Positions 1 through 9,636 are shown, counted from the first letter of the stretch. The stretch is DNA of 64,000 bases from Vibrio splendidus (GCF_001557875.1 NZ_LNRF01000004.1:186001-250000); one strand, 5' to 3'. The notes: a model not told the origin generated them from the sequence alone. Translations and numbers: made by a program.

Positions 1-941
1 ACATCACGGCGGTGGCCGTAAGCTGAGTCGAAATCAACGAAGTTAGTGAACACGATAGTGTTGTCGCCCGCTTCATTGATCGCTTCTTTGGTTGCTTCAA
101 ATAGCGCAGGGATACCTGTTGCTTTGGTTTTCTGAGTGATACCACAACCCGCGTAGATATCAGAGATCTTACCAATTGAGTGAACGTTACCGCCCTTCTC
201 ATCAACCAACTTCTGAAGAATGGTGGCTGCAGGTGGCTCAACAGAAAGGTCACGACGGTTACCAGTGCGCTCAAATTGACCTTTACCTAGGCCAATGAAC
301 GGACGAGCGATAACACGACCAATGTTATAGTCTTCGAGCTCTTCACGAGCAATCTGACAAAGGTCTAATAGTTTTTGTAGGCCGAATGTCTCTTCGTGAC
401 AAGCAATCTGGAAAACAGAGTCTGCAGAAGTGTAGAAGATAGGCAAGCCAGTCTTCATGTGCTCTTCACCTAGGTTATCTAGGATTTCCGTGCCAGATGA
501 GTGGCAGTTACCTAAGAAACCAGACAGGCCTGCACGCTCAAGGATGCGGTCAGTCAGTTCTTTTGGGAAGCTGTTCTCTTTGTCAGTGAAGTAGCCCCAG
601 TCAAACAGTACCGGAACACCTGCGATTTCCCAGTGACCTGATGGCGTGTCTTTACCAGAAGACAGCTCAGCAGCGTGACCATAAGCGCCAATGATTTCCG
701 CGTCTGCATCCATACCAGGAGCAAAACGACCTGTAGACTCTTTGTGAGCCATCGCTAGACCTAGCTTAGACAGGTTTGGCAGCGTCAGTGAACCTTTACG
801 ATCTGCATTGTCTGCAAGACCTTGGTCACAATGATCTGCGATGTGGCCCATAGTGTCAGAACCTACATCACCGAATTTGTCCGCATCCGCTGTTTCACCG
901 ATACCGAATGAATCTAAAACTAAAATAAATGCTCTTTTCAT
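1..941 (-). CDS. deoB: Phosphopentomutase DeoB (3' part outside window)
   Basis: Interconverts (deoxy)ribose-1-phosphate and -5-phosphate, linking nucleoside phosphorolysis to DeoC and central carbon metabolism in the cytosol. The reading frame opens with [15 protein letters not shown], the metal-binding start of the alkaline-phosphatase-like fold. It also shows DTPSGHWE, which carries the phosphorylated Thr, and reaches GHRRD near the window edge. About 313 of the usual ~406 residues are visible; the C-terminus lies outside. The gene follows deoA by 76 bp on the same strand, so it is probably cotranscribed with deoC-deoA; deoD would be expected next, beyond the edge. Identity is confident from motifs and neighbours. 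Confidence 0.96.
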   Translation of the reverse strand, partial: MKRAFILVLDSFGIGETADADKFGDVGSDTMGHIADHCDQGLADNADRKGSLTLPNLSKLGLAMAHKESTGRFAPGMDADAEIIGAYGHAAELSSGKDTPSGHWEIAGVPVLFDWGYFTDKENSFPKELTDRILERAGLSGFLGNCHSSGTEILDNLGEEHMKTGLPIFYTSADSVFQIACHEETFGLQKLLDLCQIAREELEDYNIGRVIARPFIGLGKGQFERTGNRRDLSVEPPAATILQKLVDEKGGNVHSIGKISDIYAGCGITQKTKATGIPALFEATKEAINEAGDNTIVFTNFVDFDSAYGHRRD

Positions 942-1017
942 TTTCTTCACCAACTTATTGCTCTTTGCACCAGAACTCTGTTTATCGGTATACGCTAGGC
1001 ATACCGATATCTGTTAT

Positions 1018-2346
1018 TTACACGTCTTCAGAACGAATCTGACGGTAAACGTCTGGCGTTGCTGTATATTCTCCGCCCACAGTGATTGCATTTTGTAATG
1101 CCGTTGCAGCTTCTTGCCACTGTTGTTCGTTGCGAGCATGAATCATTGCTAATGGCTTATCTTCACTTGCTACTTCACCTAGGCGAATAAAGTGATCAAA
1201 ACCGACTGCGTAATCAATGCTGTCCGTTGCTACGCGGCGACCACCGCCCATACCAACGACAGCCATACCAATTGCACGAGTATCCATTGCTGATACCACA
1301 CCGCTTTCTAGCGCGTACACTGGCTTAATAATGTCTGCTTTTTCTAGGTAGTTATCGTAGTTCGTTACGAAATCTGCTGGACCACCAAGGCCCGCTACCA
1401 TTTTACCAAAGCACTCTGCTGCTTTACCGTTATCCAGCACTGCCATCAGTTTTTCACGCGCTTCATCTGAATCTTTAGCTAGGTTACCCAGTACCAACAT
1501 TTCAGCACACGATGCTAGAGTGATCTCTAACAAGCGTGGGTTACGGTATTCACCCGTTAGGAACTGAACCGCCTCACGAACTTCCACTGCGTTACCCGCT
1601 GAAGAAGCCAGTACTTGGTTCATGTCCGTTAGGATTGCTGTTGTTTTAGTACCCGCACCATTTGCTACTGCAACGATAGATTTCGCTAGCTCTTCTGACG
1701 CTTCGTAAGTTGGCATGAACGCGCCTGAACCTACTTTTACATCCATCACTAGAGAATCAAGGCCCGCTGCCAGTTTCTTAGATAGGATTGAAGCCGTGAT
1801 TAGCGAGATGTTATCGACTGTTGCTGTGATATCACGAGTCGCGTACACACGCTTGTCAGCAGGAGCTAGATCGCCTGTTTGACCGATGATCGCTACGCCA
1901 GCATCTTTAGTTACTTCACCGAACACTTCGTTGGTTGGTGTAATGTTGTAACCTGGGATAGATTCTAGCTTGTCTAGCGTACCGCCAGTGTGGCCTAAAC
2001 CACGACCAGAGATCATTGGAACGAAACCGCCACATGCTGCCACCATAGGGCCAAGCATCAGAGAAGTAACGTCACCAACACCACCAGTAGAGTGTTTATC
2101 AACGATTGGGCCATCAAAATTCATGTGGCTCCAGTCAATCACCATGCCTGAATCACGCATTGCACACGTTAGTGCGATACGCTCTGGCATGGTCATTTCA
2201 TTAAAAAAGATTGCCATTGCGAATGCTGCAATTTGGCCTTCAGAAACCGTATTTTTAGCCACGCCTTGAATGAAGAAGTTAATTTCTTCAGCTGTTAAGA
2301 CTTCACCGTCACGTTTTCTGCGAATAATTTCTTGAGGTAGATACAT
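1018..2346 (-). CDS. deoA: Thymidine phosphorylase DeoA
   Basis: Cleaves thymidine (and deoxyuridine) with phosphate to the base and deoxyribose-1-phosphate; cytosolic homodimer. The 442-residue product has the family length and the pyrimidine phosphorylase signature KHSTGGVGD (phosphate binding), plus [17 protein letters not shown]. The start was placed at [14 protein letters not shown] rather than 32 codons upstream, because a GGGAGG Shine-Dalgarno sits just before this ATG and the upstream extension is not part of the family. It is the second gene of the deo block, separated from deoC by an ERIC-like repeat. Confidence 0.96.
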   Translation of the reverse strand: MYLPQEIIRRKRDGEVLTAEEINFFIQGVAKNTVSEGQIAAFAMAIFFNEMTMPERIALTCAMRDSGMVIDWSHMNFDGPIVDKHSTGGVGDVTSLMLGPMVAACGGFVPMISGRGLGHTGGTLDKLESIPGYNITPTNEVFGEVTKDAGVAIIGQTGDLAPADKRVYATRDITATVDNISLITASILSKKLAAGLDSLVMDVKVGSGAFMPTYEASEELAKSIVAVANGAGTKTTAILTDMNQVLASSAGNAVEVREAVQFLTGEYRNPRLLEITLASCAEMLVLGNLAKDSDEAREKLMAVLDNGKAAECFGKMVAGLGGPADFVTNYDNYLEKADIIKPVYALESGVVSAMDTRAIGMAVVGMGGGRRVATDSIDYAVGFDHFIRLGEVASEDKPLAMIHARNEQQWQEAATALQNAITVGGEYTATPDVYRQIRSEDV

Positions 2347-2449
2347 TAGTGCCTCCCAAACTCTAGTGAGTATGGTTTGTAGGGAAAGAGGTAATATGGA
2401 GTGACTTAACGCCACTCCATCAAACAGACTTGTTATTTTCAATACTCTA

Positions 2450-2577
2450 AATATTTGGCGTTGCAGCTAGGCGACCAGTGAGTTCATTCCTATGAGCATA
2501 GAGGCTCTATGTGATTAGGACGGCCGGCGAACCGGTGAACTTACGCAGTCAACAACGCTGCGGCGTCAAATATGACG
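2450..2577. repeat. ERIC-like imperfect palindromic intergenic repeat
   Basis: This ~128-bp element fills most of the deoC-deoA gap. Its ends are complementary in blocks: ATATTTG near the left end and CAAATAT near the right, plus GCAGC/GCTGC. The middle holds a perfect hairpin, CATAGAG-G-CTCTATG, and a GC-rich GGCCGGCGAACCGG segment. Layout and length fit the ERIC-like intergenic repeats found dispersed in Vibrio chromosomes, transcribed within operons and able to fold. That it is repeated elsewhere is from memory of the genus; only one copy is visible here. Confidence 0.65.
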
Positions 2578-2583
2578 AGTAAA

Positions 2584-3360
2584 CTAGTATGCTGCTGGAT
2601 CAGCAGTCTGGTCTGTCACTTCTAATGTATTAAGAAGGTTAGTTAGTAGGCTTGAAGCACCAAAACGGTAGTGCATGTTATCTGCCCACTCAGCGCCTAG
2701 TAGTTCATCAGCCATTGCTAGGTATAGTGCTGCATCTTCAGCAGTACGTACGCCACCAGCAGGTTTAAAACCAACTGTTTTAGCAACACCCATGTCACGA
2801 ATAACTTCAAGCATCATGCGCGCGAACTCTGGAGTCGCGTTTACTGGCACTTTACCTGTTGAAGTTTTGATGAAGTCAGCACCTGCTTCGATACAGATTT
2901 GAGAAGCTTTCTTGATCAGTGCTTCTTCTTTAAGTTCACCAGTTTCGATGATCACTTTAAGCGTGATGTCACCACAAGCTGCTTTACACTGTTTAACTAG
3001 CTCAAAGCCAACTTCTTCGTTGCCAGCAATAAGAGCACGGTATGGGAATACTACGTCAACTTCGTCTGCGCCGTACGCTACCGCTGCTTTTGTTTCTGCA
3101 ACAGCAATTTCGATGTCGTCATTACCATGAGGGAAGTTAGTTACAGTCGCAATGCGTACTTCTGGAGTACCTTGCTCACGCAACGCTTTCTTAGCTGCTG
3201 GGATAAAGCGAGGGTAAATACAGATTGCAGCGGTGTTACCAACTGCAGTCTTCGCATCATGACAAAGCGCCACTACTTTTTCAGTAGTATCGTCATCATT
3301 TAGCGTAGTTAGGTCCATAAGTTTAAGTGCACGTAGAGCTGCTGCTTTTAAATCGCTCAT
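2584..3360 (-). CDS. deoC: Deoxyribose-phosphate aldolase DeoC
   Basis: Splits 2-deoxyribose-5-phosphate to acetaldehyde and glyceraldehyde-3-phosphate, the last step of deoxynucleoside catabolism. The 258-residue protein has the class I aldolase features: DFIKTSTGK with the Schiff-base lysine, the EVDVVFPY segment and [11 protein letters not shown], holding the second active-site lysine. Length matches the enterobacterial type. It is the first gene of deoC-deoA-deoB. No operator could be fixed with confidence in the 450 bp upstream. Confidence 0.97.
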   Translation of the reverse strand: MSDLKAAALRALKLMDLTTLNDDDTTEKVVALCHDAKTAVGNTAAICIYPRFIPAAKKALREQGTPEVRIATVTNFPHGNDDIEIAVAETKAAVAYGADEVDVVFPYRALIAGNEEVGFELVKQCKAACGDITLKVIIETGELKEEALIKKASQICIEAGADFIKTSTGKVPVNATPEFARMMLEVIRDMGVAKTVGFKPAGGVRTAEDAALYLAMADELLGAEWADNMHYRFGASSLLTNLLNTLEVTDQTADPAAY

Positions 3361-3808
3361 TTCTATCTCCGATCAATATATTCAAATAGTTAACTACTTC
3401 GCCATCCATCCAGTATAGATGGATATTTTAGTAATGCTCAGTAGTCACAAATGAACGGACTTGGTTCCCTGAAGACTTGATAACTTTCGCTACCAATTGC
3501 AATCCTTGTCACCGCACAGTACCTGTTTGGTCTATGGCACAACAAATCAGTCATGTTGTGTCTAACATCTATAGCGTATCGCTAATCTTGGCTTAATCCC
3601 AGAAGAATAACGTTCGAGTTGATTCGAGGTTACTTTCTTGCCAACAGAGACATCCTATCCCTTTAGCTTATACATTATAGGTATCCATTAATAAATTGTA
3701 GTGCTCCTTAGAACGCAAACGGTTTGTATCTCAAAAAAACATTCTAGACCCATTATTGAATCCCAGTATCAGCTCATGCTCATACTAAAAATCACTAGGC
3801 CTAAAAAC
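3361..3808 (-). promoter_or_regulatory. Non-coding region upstream of deoC with a candidate inverted repeat
   Basis: This ~450-bp stretch between deoC and the nupC terminator holds no convincing ORF. It contains a perfect 7-bp inverted repeat, CACAACA/TGTTGTG, with a 9-bp spacer at 3538-3560. Such symmetry could be an operator for a deo regulator (CytR and DeoR are the known regulators in enterics), but it matches neither consensus well. The deoC promoter must lie here; I could not choose one. Confidence 0.35.
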
Positions 3809-3843
3809 AAAAAAGCCCCGCAGCAATTTCTTGCTACGGGGCG
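3809..3843 (-). terminator. Rho-independent terminator after nupC
   Basis: Read on the minus strand, GCCCCGTAGCAAG and CTTGCTGCGGGGC-type arms form a GC-rich stem followed at once by TTTTTTG. It lies 38 bp beyond the nupC stop codon. Confidence 0.9.
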
Positions 3844-3880
3844 ATATTATTATGGCGTCTATATATCTAAATCTACTTGA

Positions 3881-5143
3881 TTAGAAAGATAGGAAGAAGC
3901 CAGCAATTGTTGCTGCCATCAAGTTAGATAGAGTACCAGCAATAACCGCTTTAACACCCATACGAGCGATGTCGTGACGACGAGCTGGTGCAATACCACC
4001 TAGACCACCTAGAAGAATCGCAATTGAAGAAAGGTTTGCGAAACCACATAGTGCGAATGCGATGATAGCTTGAGTCTTCTCAGACATCACTTGACCAGTT
4101 GCTGCAACAACTTGAGCATTCTCACCAACGTATGGTACGAAGTTTAGGTATGCAACGAATTCGTTAACAACTGTCTTCTGACCAATGAAAGAACCAGCGA
4201 TAGTTGCTTCTTCCCATGGAACACCAATGATGAATGCTAGCGGTGCGAAGATCCAACCTAGAAGAAGTTCTAGAGTTAGGTTTTCCATACCGAACCAACC
4301 ACCGATGCCACCTAGGATACCGTTGATTAGAGCAATTAGACCGATGAATGCTAGTAGCATTGCACCAACGTTAAGAGCTAGTTGTAGACCAACTGATGCG
4401 CCACCTGCTGCTGCGTCGATAACGTTAGCTGGTTTGTCATCGCCACCGTCCATTTCGTCAGCGATGTTGTCGTCTGGCGTATCTGTTTCAGGCTTGATGA
4501 TTTTAGCGAATAGTAGACCACCAGGTGCAGCCATGAATGACGCTGCAACTAGGTACTCTAGAGGTACACCCATAGATGCGTAACCTGCTAGTACACCACC
4601 AGCTACAGAAGCCAAACCACCACACATTACTGCGAATAGTTCAGAGTTAGTCATTTTAGGAACAAATGGACGAACAACTAGAGGTGCTTCAGTTTGACCA
4701 ACGAAGATGTTTGCTGCTGCAGACATAGACTCGGCGCGAGAAGTACCTAGAGCTTTCTGAAGACCACCACCTAGAACTTTGATTACAATTTGCATTACAC
4801 CAATGTAGTAAAGTACAGAGATAAGTGCAGAGAAGAAAATCAGAGTTGGTAGTACTTGGAAAGCAAAGATGAAACCGATACCGTCAACTGAGAAGTTAAC
4901 TAGGCTGCCGAATAGGAAACCAGTACCGTCTTTACCGTAGTCGATCACGTTTGCTACACCAGCAGAGAAACCTGCAAGTAGATCACGACCCCAAGGGATG
5001 TAAAGTACGAATGCACCAAGTGCGAATTGGATAGCGAAAGCGCCACCCACTGTTCTTAGATTAATAGCTTTGCGGTTGTCAGATAGTAGTACTGCGATTG
5101 CGATCAGTGCAACCATTCCGACTAGGCTCATAAACAGGCTCAT
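3881..5143 (-). CDS. nupC: NupC-family concentrative nucleoside transporter
   Basis: An inner-membrane symporter of about 420 residues (CNT family) that imports nucleosides for the adjacent deo catabolic genes. The sequence is almost wholly hydrophobic segments. It carries the family hallmarks: GQTEAPLVVRPF in the substrate-binding hairpin and the C-terminal ALCGFANLSSIAILLGGLG. The ATG start is followed directly by the first membrane helix. A perfect CRP box lies about 150 bp upstream, fitting catabolite control. The exact paralogue (nucleoside range) cannot be told from sequence alone. Confidence 0.93.
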   Translation of the reverse strand: MSLFMSLVGMVALIAIAVLLSDNRKAINLRTVGGAFAIQFALGAFVLYIPWGRDLLAGFSAGVANVIDYGKDGTGFLFGSLVNFSVDGIGFIFAFQVLPTLIFFSALISVLYYIGVMQIVIKVLGGGLQKALGTSRAESMSAAANIFVGQTEAPLVVRPFVPKMTNSELFAVMCGGLASVAGGVLAGYASMGVPLEYLVAASFMAAPGGLLFAKIIKPETDTPDDNIADEMDGGDDKPANVIDAAAGGASVGLQLALNVGAMLLAFIGLIALINGILGGIGGWFGMENLTLELLLGWIFAPLAFIIGVPWEEATIAGSFIGQKTVVNEFVAYLNFVPYVGENAQVVAATGQVMSEKTQAIIAFALCGFANLSSIAILLGGLGGIAPARRHDIARMGVKAVIAGTLSNLMAATIAGFFLSF

Positions 5144-5287
5144 AGTTTATGACTTCCTTATTAGTTATTTATTGGCGTGTTACAAAATGGGGCTATAAAG
5201 CGGAGGCAATTATACTCATGCGACCACTAATAAAGTAATGCCGTCCTCACACTTTCGTACAAGATTCATGTACCATTCACACGCAAA

Positions 5288-5303
5288 TGTGAGCCAAATC
5301 ACA
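5288..5303. promoter_or_regulatory. CRP-cAMP binding site upstream of nupC
   Basis: The sequence TGTGA-GCCAAA-TCACA is a perfect match to both halves of the CRP consensus with the required 6-bp spacer. It is centred about 152 bp before the nupC start, in the nupC-tatD gap. It is the best CRP box in the window. Confidence 0.8.
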
Positions 5304-5347
5304 AGCCCAATGCAATTTACGCAAACGATAAACAAAAACCTTCGATT

Positions 5348-6187
5348 TTATTCACATATACCGAATGCGCGATGGCTATTTTGCCAAACTTGCGCTGCAA
5401 TCGATTGCTTTGACTCTTTTCTAAGCAAAAAAAGTTCATTTAAGATCGTAACTAAATGTTTGGAATGATTAACATTTCCTTGGTTTCCATACATGGGCAT
5501 ATCCGGAGCATCGGTTTCCAATACCAAGTATTCGAGGGGCAATTTCGCGATGGTTGTGCGTGTTTTTTGCGCTCTTGGGTAAGTTATCGTCCCACCGACG
5601 CCAATATAGAAACCGAGCTTGATCCACGCTAAAGCTTGCTGTTCACTTCCCGAAAAGCCATGAATCACCCCACCCAAAGTAAACTTGTGCTGCTTTATTA
5701 ACTCAATAATACGGTTGTAAGACTTCCTTTCATGGATGATCAAAGGCAGCTCAAACACCTTCGCTAGCTCCATTTGTTGGATGAAAAAGCGCTCTTGTTT
5801 CTCTCGTTCAACGTCCATAAAAAAGTCGAGTCCGCACTCACCTATCGCGACACATTGACGTCTTTTAGAAGAGAGTAATTGGCTAAGCTCTTCAAATTGC
5901 ACCTCATCCGCTTGCTCTAAAAAGTAAGGATGGAAGCCTAGCGCGTAATAAACGTTGGGGGAGGATTGCGCAATTTTCTCAAGCTTATGCCAGTTATTTT
6001 GGCCAATAGAAGGGATGAGTATCTTCTCAACTTGTGCCTGTTGGGCTTCTTTAAGGTAGCCGTCAATGCTTTGATCAAGTGTAGTTCCCTGATCAATTAC
6101 AATATGTTGCTCAAACGCCTCAAAATCCGCATGGCAATGAGTATCAAACAGCGGAAAGTCACTTATTTGCTGTGTCATCTTTTCCAT
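5348..6187 (-). CDS. TatD-family metal-dependent hydrolase
   Basis: An amidohydrolase-fold protein of about 279 residues. The N-terminal DTHCHADF supplies metal-binding His residues, AIGECGLDFF the bridging Glu, IIHERKS and VIHGFSG further His ligands, and LETDAPDMP the catalytic Asp. TatD enzymes act as 3'-5' DNA/RNA exonucleases or hydrolases; the substrate here is unknown. Two starts are possible: ATG at 6187 and ATG at 6178, the latter with a GGA closer to ideal. Longer starts lack support. The start overlaps the end of the small DUF5363-like gene, so the two are probably translationally coupled. Confidence 0.88.
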   Translation of the reverse strand: MEKMTQQISDFPLFDTHCHADFEAFEQHIVIDQGTTLDQSIDGYLKEAQQAQVEKILIPSIGQNNWHKLEKIAQSSPNVYYALGFHPYFLEQADEVQFEELSQLLSSKRRQCVAIGECGLDFFMDVEREKQERFFIQQMELAKVFELPLIIHERKSYNRIIELIKQHKFTLGGVIHGFSGSEQQALAWIKLGFYIGVGGTITYPRAQKTRTTIAKLPLEYLVLETDAPDMPMYGNQGNVNHSKHLVTILNELFLLRKESKQSIAAQVWQNSHRAFGICE

Positions 6188-6320
6188 TCTCTGCTTTCTG
6201 GTCTTGAAGATCACGACGATAAGGTACACAGCTACGCTTATTTTCAGGCGTTAAGCCAAGCTCTTCACACCACTTATCGTACCTTTTAATCCAAGCTTTT
6301 ATCCAACCCAACATACTCAT
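6159..6320 (-). CDS. Small DUF5363-like protein
   Basis: A short basic protein of about 53 residues, beginning MSMLGWIKAWIKRYDKWCEELG. It has a Trp-rich amphipathic N-terminus and a polar tail (ENKRSCVPYRRD). It resembles the small proteins of unknown function (DUF5363) that I recall beside tatD in Vibrionaceae. An earlier ATG at 6353 exists, but the conserved-looking part starts at 6320 or 6314. Its 3' end overlaps the tatD start by about 29 bp. Function is unknown; the Trp/Lys helix could lie on a membrane surface, which is only inference. Confidence 0.65.
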   Translation of the reverse strand: MSMLGWIKAWIKRYDKWCEELGLTPENKRSCVPYRRDLQDQKAENGKDDTANK

Positions 6321-6356
6321 GCTCAAATCTCGGTCTCCATCCTCAGATAACACATA

Positions 6357-6394
6357 TAAAAAAACGCCTACTGCAGAACAATAGACGTTTTTGT
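6357..6394 (-). terminator. Rho-independent terminator after prfC
   Basis: On the minus strand AACGTCTATTG pairs with CAGTAGGCGTT (two G-U pairs) around a short loop and runs into TTTTTTT. It sits just after the prfC stop and before the small gene upstream of tatD. Confidence 0.8.
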
Positions 6395-6419
6395 TTAACT
6401 CGAATAGAGCGCGGAGAAA

Positions 6420-8000
6420 TTAGTGCTCGCGCGTCGCTCGGAACTGAACTTCAGGGAAACGTTCAGAAGCTAGGTTCAAGTTCACCATAGTTGGTGCGAT
6501 GTAAGACAGGTTGTCACCGCCATCTAACGCTAGGTTAGATTGGTTCTTACGTTTGAATTCTTCTAGTTTCTTAGCGTCATCACATTCAACCCAGCGAGCT
6601 GTTGCAACGTTAACACCTTCGTAGATAGCTTCCACGTTGTATTCCGCTTTCAAGCGCGCTACTACCACGTCGAACTGAAGTACACCAACCGCACCAACGA
6701 TCAAGTCGTTGTTCTGCATAGGACGGAATACTTGCACTGCGCCCTCTTCTGAAAGCTGAACCAAGCCTTTTAGAAGTTGCTTCTGCTTCAGTGGATCGCG
6801 CAGGCGAATACGACGGAACAGCTCAGGTGCGAAGTTAGGAATACCAGCGAACTTCAGGCTCTCACCTTGAGTAAAGGTATCACCAATCTGGATAGTACCG
6901 TGGTTATGTAGACCGATAATATCACCTGCGTATGCTTTTTCAGCACGTGCACGGTCACCCGCCATGAAGGTTACCGCATCAGAGATACTTACACTCTTAC
7001 CCGTACGAACATGGTTCATCTTCATACCTTGGTTGTAAGTACCCGAAACGATACGCATGAATGCGATACGGTCACGGTGTTTAGGGTCCATATTTGCTTG
7101 GATCTTAAATACGAAACCAGAGAACTTCTCTTCTGTCGCTTCAACATCACGCTCGTTCGCTTGACGCGTTTGAGGTGCTGGAGCCCATTTCGTTAGACCA
7201 TCAAGCATATGGTCAACACCAAAGTTACCTAATGCAGTACCGAAGTAAACCGGCGTTAGCTCACCCGCTAGGAACAAGTCGTGATCAAATTCTGGGCAAG
7301 CACCGATAACAAGCTCTAGCTCTTCACGTACGCTTTCCGCAAGATCAGCACCTACCGCTTCATCTAGCTCTGGGTTATCTAGACCTTTGATGATACGAAC
7401 TTCTTGGATTTCGTGGCCGTGGCCAGATTCATACAAGATCGTTTCATCACGGTGAATGTGGTAAACACCTTTAAACTCTTTACCACACCCAATTGGCCAT
7501 GAAATTGGAGCACAAGCCATACCTAGCTCGCTTTCTACTTCATCAAGCACTTCCATTGGATCACGAACATCACGGTCAAGTTTGTTCATAAACGTTACGA
7601 TTGGCGTATCACGTAGACGCGTTACTTCCATGAGTTTACGAGTACGATCCTCGACACCTTTCGCAGCATCGATAACCATCAAACAAGAGTCAACCGCTGT
7701 TAGCGTACGGTACGTATCTTCCGAGAAATCTTCGTGTCCTGGAGTATCTAGTAGGTTTACTAGGCAATCATTGTATGGAAATTGCATTACCGACGTAGTT
7801 ACCGAGATACCACGTTCTTTTTCCATCTCCATCCAGTCAGATTTAGCGTGCTGGTTAGAGCCACGGCCTTTTACGGTACCCGCTTTCTGAATCGCGTTTC
7901 CGAATAAAAGAACTTTTTCAGTAATCGTGGTTTTACCCGCATCCGGGTGAGAGATAATCGCAAACGTTCTACGTTTGCTCACTTCTTGTTGGAAAGACAT
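6420..8000 (-). CDS. prfC: Peptide chain release factor 3 (RF3)
   Basis: A translational GTPase that removes RF1/RF2 from the ribosome after peptide release. The 526-residue length is typical. The G-domain motifs are clear: SHPDAGKTT (P-loop, near residue 20), RGISVTTSV (switch), DTPGHEDF (G3) and NKLDR (G4). The ATG start is followed by [15 protein letters not shown], as in other gammaproteobacteria. It lies downstream of holD-rimI, the same order as in enterics, but separated from rimI by a terminator. Confidence 0.98.
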   Translation of the reverse strand: MSFQQEVSKRRTFAIISHPDAGKTTITEKVLLFGNAIQKAGTVKGRGSNQHAKSDWMEMEKERGISVTTSVMQFPYNDCLVNLLDTPGHEDFSEDTYRTLTAVDSCLMVIDAAKGVEDRTRKLMEVTRLRDTPIVTFMNKLDRDVRDPMEVLDEVESELGMACAPISWPIGCGKEFKGVYHIHRDETILYESGHGHEIQEVRIIKGLDNPELDEAVGADLAESVREELELVIGACPEFDHDLFLAGELTPVYFGTALGNFGVDHMLDGLTKWAPAPQTRQANERDVEATEEKFSGFVFKIQANMDPKHRDRIAFMRIVSGTYNQGMKMNHVRTGKSVSISDAVTFMAGDRARAEKAYAGDIIGLHNHGTIQIGDTFTQGESLKFAGIPNFAPELFRRIRLRDPLKQKQLLKGLVQLSEEGAVQVFRPMQNNDLIVGAVGVLQFDVVVARLKAEYNVEAIYEGVNVATARWVECDDAKKLEEFKRKNQSNLALDGGDNLSYIAPTMVNLNLASERFPEVQFRATREH

Positions 8001-8025
8001 AGTCGCCCTTTGCTGATCTAAAGCG

Positions 8026-8057
8026 TAAAAAGGGCAAGTAGATAATACTTGCCCTTG
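8026..8057 (-). terminator. Rho-independent terminator after rimI
   Basis: On the minus strand AAGGGCAAGTA pairs perfectly with TACTTGCCCTT around a 5-base loop, and the pairing runs into a T5 tract. It separates holD-rimI from prfC. Confidence 0.85.
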
Positions 8058-8126
8058 AATTCTGTGTGCGGATTATACAGAAAGCGTGTCACTTTCTAAA
8101 GGGTCAGTTTACACCCTATTTTATAG

Positions 8127-8582
8127 CTAACTAAAAGACATAAAAAGATAGCTCATAATGATGGCATCTTCGTTGCCTTGCTTGGTTGGATAATAGTTAC
8201 GACGGCGATCAACTTCATTGAAGCCGACCTTTTCGTAAAGATTAAACGCATTCACATTACTTTCGCGAACTTCTAGCCAAGCACTTTCTGCGTCAGCTTG
8301 TTCACACATATCAAGGAAATGCTCAGTCAACGCTTTTCCATACCCTTTGCCTTGCTGGCTTGGGTCTACCGCGATATTAAGCAATGTGACTTCGCCAACG
8401 ATGTTCTGGGCGAAGAAGTACCCGACCACTTGCCCATCGACTTCAAGAACATGGTGGCAAGCACCTCGGCTATCGAGATCGCGAATCATGGTTTCAGACC
8501 ATGGATGAGAATGCGCGGTCTGCTCTATCTGCCAAATGGCGTCTAGGTGTTGTTGTGAAGTCGGTAAAAATTGATTAGTCAT
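8127..8582 (-). CDS. rimI: Ribosomal protein S18 alanine N-acetyltransferase RimI
   Basis: A GNAT enzyme that acetylates the N-terminal Ala of ribosomal protein S18. The 151 residues include the acetyl-CoA pyrophosphate loop QQGKGYGKAL, the preceding beta strand LLNIAVDPS, and LYEKVGFNEVDRRRNYYP near the C-terminus, a RimI trait. The ATG at 8582 is chosen because it overlaps the holD stop (ATGACTAA arrangement) and because the extra upstream residues are not family-like. Coupled translation with holD is likely. Confidence 0.93.
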   Translation of the reverse strand: MTNQFLPTSQQHLDAIWQIEQTAHSHPWSETMIRDLDSRGACHHVLEVDGQVVGYFFAQNIVGEVTLLNIAVDPSQQGKGYGKALTEHFLDMCEQADAESAWLEVRESNVNAFNLYEKVGFNEVDRRRNYYPTKQGNEDAIIMSYLFMSFS

Positions 8583-8973
8583 AAGCACAAATTTGTTGCC
8601 ATAAGTCGCGGCGATGTTGGTTATTACCATTGATGTCAGACAGCAATGGAGATTGAAGCGTTTTTGCCTTCAGCTCTTGGCCAGACTCACACCCAGCAAA
8701 CCATACCCATTCAAGATCACCGAGTTCGATATAAGTTAGGTGTTGAGGCTGAACGTGTAGTGCCTGAGATAAATCAAGCTTGATACTCTTGAGTACACGC
8801 TCAAACATCACAGCGAGATCTTCCTGAGGTTTTTCAGGCGAAACCAAAAGTAACTTGCAATCGCTCGCTAGCGGAGTCAGTTTAGATTCATAACCCGCCA
8901 AACATTCTGGGTGACTAAGCTCCCATTGGCTAATGCCCATCTCTTGCAGGTATTGTGCGTGTGTTTGTGACAT
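8575..8973 (-). CDS. holD: DNA polymerase III psi subunit HolD
   Basis: Psi binds chi and links the clamp loader to SSB at the replication fork. This 132-residue protein has the family N-terminus (YLQEMGISQWELSHPECL) and LLLVSPE in the core strand. Its position directly before rimI is the usual one. The 3' end overlaps rimI by 8 bp. Psi sequences diverge fast, so context supports the name as much as sequence. Confidence 0.9.
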   Translation of the reverse strand: MSQTHAQYLQEMGISQWELSHPECLAGYESKLTPLASDCKLLLVSPEKPQEDLAVMFERVLKSIKLDLSQALHVQPQHLTYIELGDLEWVWFAGCESGQELKAKTLQSPLLSDINGNNQHRRDLWQQICAYD

Positions 8974-9060
8974 ATCTAGCGGTGTAACCTTAGGTTTATA
9001 GTGGGCGACTTATTAGAGCGAAGTTAAAAACGAGCTCATCAGAGTTGGGCTGATACTAAC

Positions 9061-9092
9061 AAAAAATAAAGGAGCATCAAGCTCCTTTATTT
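9061..9092. terminator. Bidirectional-looking terminator after the ubiT/GNAT pair
   Basis: AAATAAAGGAGC and GCTCCTTTATTT form a perfect 12-bp stem with a 5-base loop. On the minus strand the 3' arm ends in T-rich sequence, so it should end the ubiT-acetyltransferase transcript. Confidence 0.8.
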
Positions 9093-9132
9093 AGACTAAA
9101 TCAGTTTGCATCATATTGCGTGGGAAATGGGC

Positions 9133-9636
9133 TTATAAGTCGTTGAACTCAGGACTGTAAGCAATCTCACCAGAATGCCCTGCAAGCGCACCTTCAACTA
9201 ACTCGATAGCTTGAAAGGCTCCCTCAGGCACATCCCAAGTGCAGCTCAAACCAAACTCACTCGCAGCCTTGAAACCAAAGCGGCCGTAATAGGCAGGATC
9301 ACCAAGCACAACACAGGCTGGGTAACCAAAATCAACCAAAGTAGAGAAAGCGTCTTCAACCAGTGATTTAGCAATGCCTTGATTGCGGAACTCTTCTTTC
9401 ACAGCAAGCGGTGCAAGCCCCTGCCAATTATGATCGTCACCTTTAAGCGTGATAGGGCTAAACATCAGGTGACCAACCACTTCGCCTTCGTCAGAACAAG
9501 CCACCAGCGATAGCGTTAAATGACTATTCTCACGCAAGCTCATAACCAAATTAGCTTCTGCATCTGTTTCAAAAACAGATTTCAATAAACGATCAATGAC
9601 AAGTATATCTGCCGGTGCTTCAGTTCGAATAAGCAT
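9133..9636 (-). CDS. GNAT family N-acetyltransferase (YhbS-like)
   Basis: A predicted acetyltransferase of 167 residues. It starts with LIRTEAPADILVIDRLL, has the acetyl-CoA loop EEFRNQGIAKSLV, and the segment VVLGDPAYYGRFGF typical of the YhbS group. Its start overlaps the ubiT stop by 17 bp, the same pairing as yhbT(ubiT)-yhbS in E. coli. The substrate is unknown. Confidence 0.85.
   Translation of the reverse strand: MLIRTEAPADILVIDRLLKSVFETDAEANLVMSLRENSHLTLSLVACSDEGEVVGHLMFSPITLKGDDHNWQGLAPLAVKEEFRNQGIAKSLVEDAFSTLVDFGYPACVVLGDPAYYGRFGFKAASEFGLSCTWDVPEGAFQAIELVEGALAGHSGEIAYSPEFNDL

Noticed and set aside
3713..3728. PurR/CytR-like box CGCAAACGGTTTG
   Set aside because: The arms have the wrong spacing for a LacI-family operator, and it lies between the nupC terminator and the deo promoter region without clear target.
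4185..4583. 132-codon antisense ORF within nupC
   Set aside because: Shadow frame of a codon-biased membrane protein gene without any recognisable features.
5238..5468. 76-codon plus-strand ORF over the nupC upstream region
   Set aside because: It covers the perfect CRP box and runs antisense into the tatD 3' end; it has no ribosome site or family features.
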